In this document: piece by piece, positions 1 through 7,166 of the stretch
Position numbering within the stretch: the first letter of the stretch is position 1
Layout: each line of letters starts with the position of its first letter
DNA from: an uncultured Bacteroidales bacterium
GTDB taxonomy: Bacteria; Bacteroidota; Bacteroidia; Bacteroidales; Muribaculaceae
DNA length: 64,000 nt
Direction: 5' to 3'
NCBI GenBank assembly: GCA_902776435.1
Contig: CACYQB010000004.1
Coordinates: 1-64,000, forward strand
The notes under the pieces: generated by a model
Seen by the model: the letters and a program-made list of their open reading frames with translations, nothing else
Told to the model about the DNA's origin: nothing
Databases searched by the model: none
Made by a program: the position numbers and the translations under genes

Positions 1-12
1 GTTAAAAGGAAT

Positions 13-35
13 GAGCCCGATACAATACCGGGCTC
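13..35 (+). terminator. Hairpin at left edge, probable terminator of an upstream gene
   Basis: A 7-bp perfect stem (GAGCCCG at 13-19 with CGGGCTC at 29-35) closes a 9-base loop. No T-run follows, so termination is inferred from position and shape only. The upstream gene lies outside the window. Confidence 0.45.
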
Positions 36-73
36 AATACTATAGAGATTTAAATATGTAACGTTTAATTTAA

Positions 74-397
74 CGTCCAACTTTTGGGGGTCACTTCACT
101 TATTCTGTCACTTTGAATAATCTTTCTCCGAATGGATCCCTCATGCTCTATCGACACAATTGTATCCCGTACATTGCACCTATGGTACTTCAGAATGTCA
201 CATTAAATAAGTCACAATATGTTATAGCGAGTGACTTCACGGCTGGAACTTCTGTTGACAATAATCGCACAAGCGGGGATGTGATTGTGAAAAACGGTGT
301 CAATTATGAGATTGAAGCATCGGGAACAGTGACCCTTTGCGATGGTTTTGAGGTTGAACAAGGAGCATCATTTTCTATTATTCCTTCAACTTTTTAA
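74..397 (+). pseudogene. Gene remnant encoding a C-terminal beta-stack domain
   Basis: The frame is open from just after a stop at 71-73 to a stop at 395-397 with no convincing start: the first in-frame candidates are a TTG at 113 and an ATG at 140. The product ends in a pattern (DVIVKNGVNYEIEASG, then GFEVEQGASF) resembling the repetitive C-terminal domain of secreted Bacteroidetes proteins that NCBI calls 3-coathanger stack. It lacks a signal peptide and any N-terminal domain. Directly upstream is a terminator-like hairpin. I read it as the tail of a decayed larger exported protein; a short genuine gene starting at TTG 113 is possible but less likely. Confidence 0.4.
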
Positions 398-470
398 TGA
401 ATGGAGAATCCATCCTCAATAAAAAACAGTTTGTATTTTTGCAATTTAATAACAAAACAGTATTCAAACT

Positions 471-1869
471 ATGAAAAAGATAACATTTATAATAATGGCT
501 CTGCTGGGTATGACCCAAGCGGTAGCACAGGAATATGAATACGTCCCGTTGGTTCGTGAAGGAGTCAAGTGGATTTATTACTATGTCAACTCTGGTGAGA
601 TTTATCCGCCAGACCCCAATCTGGCTATTGGAAAGGTTTATCTGACTTTGGAACTTAAAGGAGATACGATAATTAACAGCAAGACTTACAAGGTCATGCA
701 TAAGTATCATGGTGATTCAATCAATGTGAATAATGATACTATCCCCATCTGTTTGCGTGAAGAGGATAAGATTGTCTATGGAATTGTTCCTGAGGGGAAG
801 ACTTACCATGATTGTCCCATCTCTTGTTACGGCAATGAAATGGTTTATACCCAAATTATCAATGGAGATGAATTCATTCTTTATGACTTTAATGATCCTG
901 TCGCTTTTGGCCATAACAACTCATATTTATTTGATTTTTACGATGAAATGGGCATAAATCCATTCAAATTCGAAGACACGGTTATTATCAATGGACACCA
1001 GGCCAAACGTTATGTATTCAGTTGCTCGGGCGATTTTTGCTTTATAGAGGGAATTGGCTTTGATGGATTAACCGATGGTTATCTACTGGCTTATAAGTAT
1101 GATCGGTTGATGAGCGCCCCAATCTTTTGTTTGAGTCATGTCGTCGAAAATGATCAAATCATCTATCGGTCAGCTATAAGTATTAATAATGATACAACAG
1201 ATGTCTATCTACCTATAGCACGCCCTGATGTGCAATGGGTCAACGAACATGTGACCATCTGCAATGGGGACACCACTCGTTATTATTACACATACAGTTT
1301 CGAACTTGTTGGAAATAACAGGTTGGATTACAACTGCTATTATTCATCACAAGATGAATTGTCACCTTACACCGATAGCATTGTGTCGCAAGGGTCAGAA
1401 ACGATGTATAAATTCTTCTGCTTACATTAATTATCAAGAAGGGGATTGGTTGAACCGTGAGAACTTCATTCAGTTGGAACCCTTGACAATCGAGGGTGTT
1501 TCATGTAGCCGCTACGCTTATATCGATGAGCAAGGCGACACGGCGGCCTATGTGGTTGAGGGTATCGGCTTCGACAGCCGTGAAATGGGTGACCTGCTGA
1601 CCCCGTTCACCCACAAGCCTGACTCCAACGCCGATTATCAGGAGTATTGTGGATTGAGCCATGTCATCAAGGACGGCAAAATCATCTACCAGGGTATGCG
1701 TTATCGTGATGGTGCCTATGATGCCATCGATGAGGTGTTGACTGACCAGCGTCGAGTGATGGACGATAATTATTATGACTTGATGGGACGTGCCGTAGGC
1801 AAGGAAGTGCCGAGCACCCCTGGCATCTACATCCACAACGGAAATAAGATTTGCGTAAGCCGAAAATAA
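471..1869 (+). pseudogene. Frameshifted exported protein with two tandem copies of one domain
   Basis: A start at 471 opens a protein with a signal peptide (MKKITFIIMALLGMTQAVAQ) and no recognised enzyme motif. The frame closes at 1430, but the coding sense continues in the next frame from about 1415 to 1869, so one extra base lies in the tract near 1405-1418. Joined, the protein has two related halves: EGIGFD...LSHVV..IIYR in the first and EGIGFD...LSHVI..IIYQ in the second. It ends in a tail (YYDLMGRAVG...PGIYIHNGNK) typical of Bacteroidetes secreted proteins. The first half is AT-rich and the DNA after about 1490 is GC-rich, suggesting a recombinant second half. A -7 element (TATTTTTG, 434-441) precedes it. 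Sequencing error or programmed frameshift cannot be excluded. Function unknown. Confidence 0.7.
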
Positions 1870-1999
1870 CGTCCGTTGGCCGTTGATAATGGAGAATGGT
1901 TAATGTTTAATGAACAATTCTTTAACCATTAAACTTTATCCTTTAACCATCAAGCTTTGGATAGCTTGATTGCTGGAAAACACATTTGAGCCCTGAACG

Positions 2000-2032
2000 C
2001 CCGCCGCGCGGCCACCCACAGCCGCCGGCGGG
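2000..2032 (+). terminator. GC-rich hairpin followed by TTTT
   Basis: CCCGCCG at 2000-2006 pairs with CGGCGGG at 2026-2032, directly followed by TTTT. It is placed 130 bases after the frameshifted gene and probably ends its transcript. A weaker AT-rich stem (ATGGTTAA with TTAACCAT) lies nearer the stop, around 1893-1930. Confidence 0.5.
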
Positions 2033-2372
2033 TTTTAAACTACGAATTACACGTATTTGGGCTCACGCTAAGCCACTAAGCCGCTAAGATTAAGTTTATC
2101 ATTGCTCGCAAGGGCTCGCAAGAAATTAAACAAAATTTATCTTTTTAGCTTAAACTACGAGTTTCACGAATTTAACGAGGGGCATCCGCACACATTTTTT
2201 CAAACAACCATAACAACCCTTTTACAACATAAACAACATACACAACAAAAAAATGGTTGTTATAGTTGTTTATCGTTGTTCAAGTTGTTTGAAAAAAGAA
2301 AGGTTGTTTGATGAAAAGTGTTGTTTGAGAAAAAGAGAAATCCCCGGCAATCGGATGATTGTCGAGGACTCT
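2033..2372. repeat. Repeat-filled intergenic region
   Basis: No gene is seen. The stretch is a patchwork of motifs found elsewhere in the window: an AAACTACGAATTACACG half-palindrome near 2038, the CTCACGCTAAGCC/GCTAAG module near 2062-2090, a GCTCGCAAGGGCTCGCAAG pair near 2104, a second half-palindrome near 2153 and the GCATCCGCACAC-T(n)-CAAACAAC module near 2182-2208. An imperfect hairpin follows: AAACAACCATAACAACC at 2202-2218 pairs with 2255-2271 at 16 of 17 positions. Confidence 0.6.
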
Positions 2373-2457
2373 TGGTGCCCAGGGCGGGACTCGAACCCGC
2401 ACACCTCGCGGCACACGCACCTGAAACGTGCGCGTCTACCAATTCCGCCACCTGGGC
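2373..2457 (-). tRNA. tRNA-Leu, anticodon CAG, CCA encoded
   Basis: Read on the minus strand, the sequence folds as a class II tRNA: acceptor arm GCCCAGG (2457-2451) pairs with CCTGGGC (2383-2377), the D-loop has the GGCGGAATTGGTAGAC pattern typical of leucine tRNAs, the anticodon loop is TTTCAGG (CAG, decoding CUG), there is a long variable arm, and the T-arm reads GGGTTCGAGTCCC. The discriminator is A and the genomic CCA is encoded at 2375-2373. Confidence 0.96.
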
Positions 2458-2494
2458 AAATGGCTTTGCGCAATTCGTTTTGCGTTTAGCGGTG

Positions 2495-2523
2495 CAAAGG
2501 TAGTACTTTTTTTTAATATACAA
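2495..2523 (-). promoter_or_regulatory. Promoter of tRNA-Leu
   Basis: On the minus strand a -7 box TACCTTTG (2502-2495) matches the Bacteroidota consensus TAnnTTTG, and TTG (2523-2521) lies 18 bases upstream, close to the usual -33 spacing. It sits about 40 bases before the tRNA 5' end. Confidence 0.7.
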
Positions 2524-2604
2524 GCGTTTTGTCAAAAAAAATCCCAAAAAATGCTTTTTTCTTGCCATTATAGGCCCCTTCAGGCACATTTTTCAGATGA
2601 AAAA

Positions 2605-2714
2605 CATTACCTTTGCTCATATCTTAGCGAAGGAAGCTGCGTTGCGGCATAAAAACGAGTGAACTTGTTTATTCTGCACTCAACTTGCATTACCTTTGCT
2701 CATATCTTAGCGAA
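2605..2714 (+). repeat. Duplicated 27-bp promoter segment upstream of pepP
   Basis: An identical 27-base segment occurs at 2605-2631 and 2688-2714. Each copy contains TACCTTTG, the -7 consensus, followed by CTCATATCTTAGCG. The 56 bases between include AACTTGTTTATTCTGCACTC, which I recall as a recurring promoter-proximal string in Bacteroidales. The second copy ends 32 bases before the pepP start, so two tandem start sites for pepP are plausible. Confidence 0.6.
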
Positions 2715-2746
2715 AAAACATTAACAACCTTATAAACTTAGATATT

Positions 2747-4147
2747 ATGTTCAGTAAAGAGACTTACATGAGTCGCCGCAACGAGTTGAAGAAGCTCGTG
2801 GGCGATGGCGTGATTCTGCTGTTCGGCAACAACGAGTCACCGTGCAACTATCCCAACAATGCTTATTATCCTTTCCGTCAGGATTCATCGTTCCTGTACT
2901 ACTTTGGCCAGCAGCGTGACGGCCTGGTGGGTGTTATCGACATCGACAACAACGTGGAGACGCTGGTGGGCGACGACATCGACATCGAGGATATCGTGTG
3001 GTATGGCTCGGTGGACAGTGTGGCCGACATGGCCGCCCAGGTGGGAGTTGCCAACTCGGCCCCGATGAAGCAGTTGCAGGTCATCTGTGACAAGGCACGT
3101 GCCCAGGGCCGCCGCATCCACTTCCTGCCCCCTTACCGCCACGACACCAAGATACAAATCATGGACCTGCTGGGCATCCATCCTGACAAGCAGTCCGAGG
3201 CCGTGTCCCACGACCTGCGCATGGCGGTGATTAACATGCGTTCGGTCAAGACGGCCGAGGAAATCGCCGAACTGGAGCGTGCCGCCGAGGTGGGCTATCT
3301 GATGCACACCACCGCGATGCGCCTGATCAAGCCGGGCGTAACCGAGAAGTACATCGGCGGACAGATTGACGGTATTGCCGAGAGCTATGGCGCCAAGGTG
3401 AGCTTCGCCACCATCTTCTCGCAGCATGGCGAAATCATGCACGGCAATCCGTCGATGGCCCCTCTGGAGGCTGGACGTCTCGCCCTGTGTGACTGCGGCG
3501 CCGAAACGATGGAATTCTACTGCAGCGACAACACGCGCACCATGCCTGTCACTGGCAAGTATGACCAGCGTCAGTTAGAGATTTACCGCATCGTCGAGGA
3601 GTGCCATGACCTGGCCCTGGGCATCTCCAAGCCTGGCATGAAGTATATGGACGTGCACATGGCCGTCTGCCGCCTGATGACCGAGCGCCTCAAGGAACTG
3701 GGCCTGATGAAGGGCGACGTGGACGAGGCTGTTGCAGCAGGTGCCCACGCCATGTTCCTGCCTCACGGCCTGGGACACATGATGGGTATGGACGTGCATG
3801 ACATGGAAGGCCTGGGACAGATCTACGTCGGCTTTGACGAGGAGACACGGCCCAACCTCGACCAATTCGGCACGAACTGCCTGCGCATGGGACGCCGCTT
3901 GCAGGAGGGATTTGTCGTGACCGACGAGCCGGGCATCTATTTCATCCCCGCCCTGATCGACGACTGGCGCGCCAGCGGCCATTGCGCTGAATTCCTGAAC
4001 TTTGACATGCTGGAGACCTACAAGGACTTTGGCGGCATCCGCATCGAGGACGACATCCTCATCACCGCCGACGGCTGCCGCTTCCTGGGCGAAAAGCGCA
4101 TCCCCTACCATCCCAAGGACGTAGAGGACTTCATGGCCGCCAACTGA
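2747..4147 (+). CDS. pepP: Xaa-Pro aminopeptidase (M24 family, aminopeptidase P)
   Basis: A cytosolic metallopeptidase that removes the N-terminal residue from peptides with proline in second position. The 466-residue product is the usual length for the family. It has an N-terminal aminopeptidase-P regulatory domain (residues 1 to about 135, with YYPFRQDSSFLYYFG) and a C-terminal creatinase-like pita-bread fold. Metal-site signatures are visible: CDCGAE and SDNTRTMPV (first aspartates), LPHGLGHMMGMDVHD (histidine), TDEPGIYF (glutamate) and GGIRIEDDILIT (final glutamate). The ATG at 2747 follows an AT-rich leader with the duplicated -7 element. It appears monocistronic: a large nested palindrome separates it from the convergent zinc-ribbon gene. 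Confidence 0.94.
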   Translation: MFSKETYMSRRNELKKLVGDGVILLFGNNESPCNYPNNAYYPFRQDSSFLYYFGQQRDGLVGVIDIDNNVETLVGDDIDIEDIVWYGSVDSVADMAAQVGVANSAPMKQLQVICDKARAQGRRIHFLPPYRHDTKIQIMDLLGIHPDKQSEAVSHDLRMAVINMRSVKTAEEIAELERAAEVGYLMHTTAMRLIKPGVTEKYIGGQIDGIAESYGAKVSFATIFSQHGEIMHGNPSMAPLEAGRLALCDCGAETMEFYCSDNTRTMPVTGKYDQRQLEIYRIVEECHDLALGISKPGMKYMDVHMAVCRLMTERLKELGLMKGDVDEAVAAGAHAMFLPHGLGHMMGMDVHDMEGLGQIYVGFDEETRPNLDQFGTNCLRMGRRLQEGFVVTDEPGIYFIPALIDDWRASGHCAEFLNFDMLETYKDFGGIRIEDDILITADGCRFLGEKRIPYHPKDVEDFMAAN

Positions 4148-4168
4148 CGACCTTGACTACACTCTAAT

Positions 4169-4298
4169 AAAGAGTCTGTGTCATCATTCATACCCAAAAC
4201 TTTGATCGGCCTAACGGCCGAGAAATTAAACAATATTGTTTAATTTCTCGCGCGAAGCGCGATTCTAGTTGCGTCGAATGAATGATGACACAGTCTTT
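4169..4298. repeat. Nested palindrome between convergent genes
   Basis: Two palindromes are nested. The outer arms (AAAGA..CTGTGTCATCATTCAT at 4169-4191 and its complement at 4277-4298) pair over 16 perfect bases plus 5 more beyond a 2-base bulge. Inside is a 30-bp perfect palindrome (4220-4249, half-site GAGAAATTAAACAAT), preceded by GATCGGCCTAACGGCCGAG and followed by CGCGCGAAGCGCG. Related cores recur at 9930-10010. A two-way terminator for pepP and the facing gene is a reasonable role. Confidence 0.75.
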
Positions 4299-4322
4299 TC
4301 TATGTATTATATTAAGGGAATT

Positions 4323-4913
4323 TTAGACTGGTGATTCGATATTGGCACCAGCGACTATGATCCACACCAGGACGATGAGTAGAAGCACAATGAGCGCATA
4401 GGCTACAATCTTGAAGGTCGTGCTCGGCATTTCGCCATGCTGTTGCAGGCGGGGATGCATCGAGTTGTAGCGGTGGGGCATTGTGCGCAGTTTGTCCTCG
4501 ACCTGGGATGACGTGTGACGGCGCTGGGCAGGCTTTTCGTGCTTTTCCTCCACAACAGGCTCTACTTTGCTGACGGGCTCTGGCTCGGGTGTGGGCTCTG
4601 GAGCGGGTTGAGGGTCGGGCTGCGCCTCATCAAAGGGGGCCTTCAAGTCGGCACCGCAGTAGGGGCAAAAATGGATGCCGCTGGGCAGTTGCTTGCCGCA
4701 ACTGTAGCAGAAGCGGGAAGTTTCCTGGTTGGCCGTGCCGGCGTTAGCCGTGTGACGGTAAGGCGCATCGGAGTCGTCACGAACTACGAGCTTGCCGTTT
4801 TCATAGGAGCATACCGCAAGGCACTGCGGACACACGACCTGACAATCGTGTATCACCAGTTCCTCCTGGGACACCGCCATCCATTTACTGCACTGTGGAC
4901 ACTGTAATTCCAT
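4323..4913 (-). CDS. Zinc-ribbon protein with C-terminal membrane anchor
   Basis: Function unknown. The 196-residue protein starts with a CxxC pair (MELQCPQC) and a second pair (CPQC near 28), forming a rubredoxin-like knuckle, then a classic zinc ribbon at about residues 68-90 (CYSCGKQ...FCPYCGADL). A proline/glutamate-rich linker (about 95-125) and a basic stretch follow. One transmembrane helix near the C-terminus (FKIVAYALIVLLLIVLVWII) leaves the ribbons in the cytoplasm if the tail inserts normally. A minus-strand -7 box TATCTTTG lies at 4954-4947, giving a leader of about 27 bases. It is a single gene, divergent from the TPR gene. The family is common in Bacteroidales but not characterised to my knowledge. 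Confidence 0.8.
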   Translation of the reverse strand: MELQCPQCSKWMAVSQEELVIHDCQVVCPQCLAVCSYENGKLVVRDDSDAPYRHTANAGTANQETSRFCYSCGKQLPSGIHFCPYCGADLKAPFDEAQPDPQPAPEPTPEPEPVSKVEPVVEEKHEKPAQRRHTSSQVEDKLRTMPHRYNSMHPRLQQHGEMPSTTFKIVAYALIVLLLIVLVWIIVAGANIESPV

Positions 4914-4946
4914 TTATTAAAGTCATCCTTAGTCTTGACGTGGGGG

Positions 4947-5103
4947 CAAAGATACTGCTTTAATGGCAATGCTGCAAATATTTTTTTGGTGGTTTTTGAC
5001 TCTGAAATGGTCAAAACAAGCAAGATAGCGCTGCCAAAAATGCCTAAAAAACAAAAATAGTTGCTTTTTTGCTTTTCAATGTTAAGAATAACTATTACTT
5101 TTG
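4947..5103. promoter_or_regulatory. Divergent promoter pair (zinc-ribbon gene and TPR gene)
   Basis: A minus-strand -7 box TATCTTTG (4954-4947) and a plus-strand -7 box TACTTTTG (5096-5103) face away from each other. Neither has a clear TTTG at the preferred spacing. The plus box supports the start of the TPR gene at 5147 rather than at an upstream in-frame codon. Confidence 0.6.
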
Positions 5104-5146
5104 CACCCGCAAAATTGTCAAAAACATTAAATTAACACAAGATAAA

Positions 5147-5827
5147 ATGGCAAAAAAACAAGATCAAGGTGCCCGCACAACCCTCGAAGAGGTGAATGAG
5201 TCCCTCTCGACCGCGGCACAACGCATTGAAGACAACAAGAAGTACATCAATTGGGCTCTCATCGCTATCGCAGTCATCGTACTGCTGGCAGTGGGCTACA
5301 TCTATGGTATCCGCAACCCGAACCTCTCGAAGGCTAAGGATCAGATCGGTAACGCCGACCTGGAACTGCTGCAAGGCAATCAGGACGAGGCATTGAAGGG
5401 CTATGAGAAGGTGGCTGCTGAATTCAGCAACAAGCCCGCCGAGCGCGCCCACCTCAACGCCGCCATTATCCTTTACGAGAAAGGTGAATATGAGAAGGCC
5501 GTAAAGCATCTCGAGGACTTCAGCGCTAATGGTAACCTCATCGGTCCCGCTAGCCAGTCGCTGCTGGGTGACTGCTATGTGAACCTGAAGAAGTATGACC
5601 AGGCCATCGCCGCCTATGACAAGGCTATCACCTTGGCTGGCGAGAACGAGGTCTATGCTCCCGCTTTCATGATCAAGAAGGCTACCGTCCTGCATGCTCA
5701 GAAGAAGTATGCCGACGAGGCTGCCATCTACCAGACCATCTTCGACAAGTATCCCATGTATGGCCAGCAGACTGGCTTCGCTGTTGAGAAGTATCTGGAG
5801 CGTGCTAACGCACTTGCAGGCAAATAA
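5147..5827 (+). CDS. Membrane-anchored tetratricopeptide repeat protein
   Basis: The 226-residue product has a short cytoplasmic N-terminus, one transmembrane helix at about residues 36-54 (INWALIAIAVIVLLAVGYIYG), then a TPR superhelix: repeats can be followed from about 70 (NADLELLQGNQDEALKGYEK), 105 (AAIILYEKGEYEKAVKHL), 140 (LLGDCYVNLKKYDQAIAAY) and 180 (KKATVLHAQKKYADEAAIY). The layout resembles the YfgM-type TPR anchor proteins, which act as envelope scaffolds or chaperone partners; that role is inference. The ATG at 5147 is preferred because the -7 box at 5096-5103 lies inside any longer reading. A strong terminator follows, so the gene is monocistronic. Confidence 0.85.
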   Translation: MAKKQDQGARTTLEEVNESLSTAAQRIEDNKKYINWALIAIAVIVLLAVGYIYGIRNPNLSKAKDQIGNADLELLQGNQDEALKGYEKVAAEFSNKPAERAHLNAAIILYEKGEYEKAVKHLEDFSANGNLIGPASQSLLGDCYVNLKKYDQAIAAYDKAITLAGENEVYAPAFMIKKATVLHAQKKYADEAAIYQTIFDKYPMYGQQTGFAVEKYLERANALAGK

Positions 5828-5853
5828 TCATCCCACATAATGATTCACTGAAC

Positions 5854-5892
5854 AAAGGGTTGGACAAAACATCGTTTTGTGCCAACCTTTTT
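5854..5892 (+). terminator. Intrinsic terminator of the TPR gene
   Basis: AAAGGGTTGGACAAAAC (5854-5870) pairs with GTTTTGTGCCAACCTTT (5874-5890) around a 3-base loop with one mismatch, and runs into a T-tract. Confidence 0.85.
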
Positions 5893-5918
5893 CTTAGCTT
5901 AACAATAAAAAACGCAAA

Positions 5919-6147
5919 TTCGATGAAATTTTTCGTTGATATCCAGCGCGCTAGCAACTCCCCCTCTAAGATTAGAGGGGAACTCCTCCCCCGCCTGGGG
6001 GGAGGTGGCACGAAGTGCCGGAGGAGGGGGAGTGGGCAGGGGCGTTGATACTGCTGTGACGATGGTTAAATTCGGCGGCATCGACGCCCCCCAACCCCCT
6101 CTTATCCAAGAGGGGGAGTTGAGTATCAACAGTTTATTTTCATCGAA
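5919..6147. mobile_element. MITE-like non-coding element with terminal inverted repeats
   Basis: The 229-bp segment between the TPR gene and pyrH has inverted ends: TTCGATGAAA..TTGATAT on the left (5919-5942) and the complement of TTCGATGAAAA..GTTGATAC on the right (6147-6124). Inside are further inverted units: AACTCCCCCTCT near 5956 mirrors AGAGGGGGAGTT near 6110, CCCCTCTAAGATTAGAGGGG is itself a hairpin, and CTCCTCCCCCGCC mirrors GGAGGAGGGGGAG. No reading frame of significance or target duplication is seen. The G/C-tract units match a type of palindrome I recall as common in Bacteroidales intergenic DNA. Confidence 0.55.
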
Positions 6148-6166
6148 CTAAAAATAAAAGAACACT

Positions 6167-6880
6167 ATGACACCTATTTATCATCGCATATTGCTCAAAC
6201 TCAGCGGCGAATCCTTGGCAGCTGAGCAGGGGTCAGGCATCGACGCGCAGCGCGTGGCCGACTATGCCACCCAAATCAAGGAAATCGTGGACGCAGGCGT
6301 ACAGGTCGCCATCGTTGTGGGCGGCGGTAATATCTTCCGCGGCCTCAAGGGTGCGGCTCAGGGATTTGACCGCGTCAAGGGTGACCAGATGGGTATGCTC
6401 GCTACGGTAATCAACGCCCTGGCCATCTCGTCGGCCCTCGAGGCCATCGGTCAGCCCGCCCAAGTGTTTACCGCCATCGGCATGTTCCCCATCGGCGAGC
6501 CTTACAGCAAGTGGCGCGCCATTGAGGCCATGCAGGCCGGCAAGGTTGCCATCTGCTCCTGTGGCACTGGCAGCCCCTTCTTCACCACCGACACGGGCAG
6601 CACACTGCGTGCCATCGAGGTCGAGGCCGACGTCATGCTCAAGGGCACCCGCGTGGACGGCATCTATACCGCCGATCCCGAGAAGGATCCCACCGCAACG
6701 AAGTTTGACCGCATCACCTATGACGAGATTTACAACCGCGGCCTTAAAGTGATGGACATGACCGCTACCGTCATGGCCCGCGACAACAAGTTGCCCATCC
6801 ACGTGTTCAACATGGACGTGGTCGGTAACCTGCGTAAGGTGATGAGTGGCGAGCCCATCGGCACCGTGGTCACTCTTTAG
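6167..6880 (+). CDS. pyrH: UMP kinase
   Basis: Phosphorylates UMP to UDP with ATP in pyrimidine nucleotide synthesis, as a cytosolic hexamer of the amino-acid-kinase fold. The 237-residue length is standard. Signatures visible: KLSGESL (residues about 11-17, phosphate binding), VVGGGNIFRG (about 50-59), the GDQMGMLAT segment, TTDTGSTLRAIEVEAD (about 141-156, UMP/ATP site) and KGTRVDGIYTADPEKDP. The ATG is 19 bases after the right end of the MITE-like element, so its promoter must lie inside or before that element; no clear TAnnTTTG was found there. In many bacteria pyrH sits next to frr or tsf; neither is here. Confidence 0.96.
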   Translation: MTPIYHRILLKLSGESLAAEQGSGIDAQRVADYATQIKEIVDAGVQVAIVVGGGNIFRGLKGAAQGFDRVKGDQMGMLATVINALAISSALEAIGQPAQVFTAIGMFPIGEPYSKWRAIEAMQAGKVAICSCGTGSPFFTTDTGSTLRAIEVEADVMLKGTRVDGIYTADPEKDPTATKFDRITYDEIYNRGLKVMDMTATVMARDNKLPIHVFNMDVVGNLRKVMSGEPIGTVVTL

Positions 6881-7066
6881 TGCTCGCTGCGCTCGCAGAT
6901 TAGTGATTAGAGATTAGTGAGGCTTGCGCATTCGTCTTGCTGCGCTCGCAGATTAGTGATTAATGATTAGTGATTAGTGAGGCTGCCGCATTCGTCTCGC
7001 TACGTTCGCAGATATCAGACAACAATAACAACCTCGTTGACAACACTAACAACTTCTTTTTAATAT
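6881..7066. repeat. Mosaic intergenic repeats
   Basis: No gene. Three imperfect copies of a unit are seen: GCTCGCTGCGCTCGCAGATT followed by AGTGATTAG-type short repeats and a GCATTCGTCT motif (near 6882, 6937 and 6993). An AACAATAACAACCTC tract then leads into the palindrome at 7068. The same modules occur in other gaps near 2104 and 13400-13560. Confidence 0.6.
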
Positions 7067-7067
7067 T

Positions 7068-7139
7068 GAAAACAAGAAATACAAGAAGTACAATTATTTG
7101 ATTATCAATATATTGTATTATTTGTATTTCTTGTTTTTC
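7068..7139. repeat. 72-bp palindromic repeat, copy A
   Basis: The element starts GAAAACAAGAAATACAAG and ends with the near-complement, with a central TTGATTATCAA. Its complement is nearly identical to the 72-bp element at 30610-30681 (40 of 41 bases over the better-preserved half). It lies between the convergent genes pyrH and the LOG-family gene, so it may act as a two-way terminator or RNA 3' end stabiliser. Confidence 0.85.
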
Positions 7140-7166
7140 TTTTTGATTAGTTGATGAATTTGTCCT

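Noticed and set aside
2253-2652. Several short open frames across the tRNA-Leu
   Set aside because: They read through a well-formed tRNA and its promoter; none has a credible start or homologue-like sequence.
6881-7020. GCTCGCTGCGCTCGCAG copies as a CRISPR array
   Set aside because: Only three imperfect copies exist, the intervening sequence is itself repetitive, and no cas gene is in the window.
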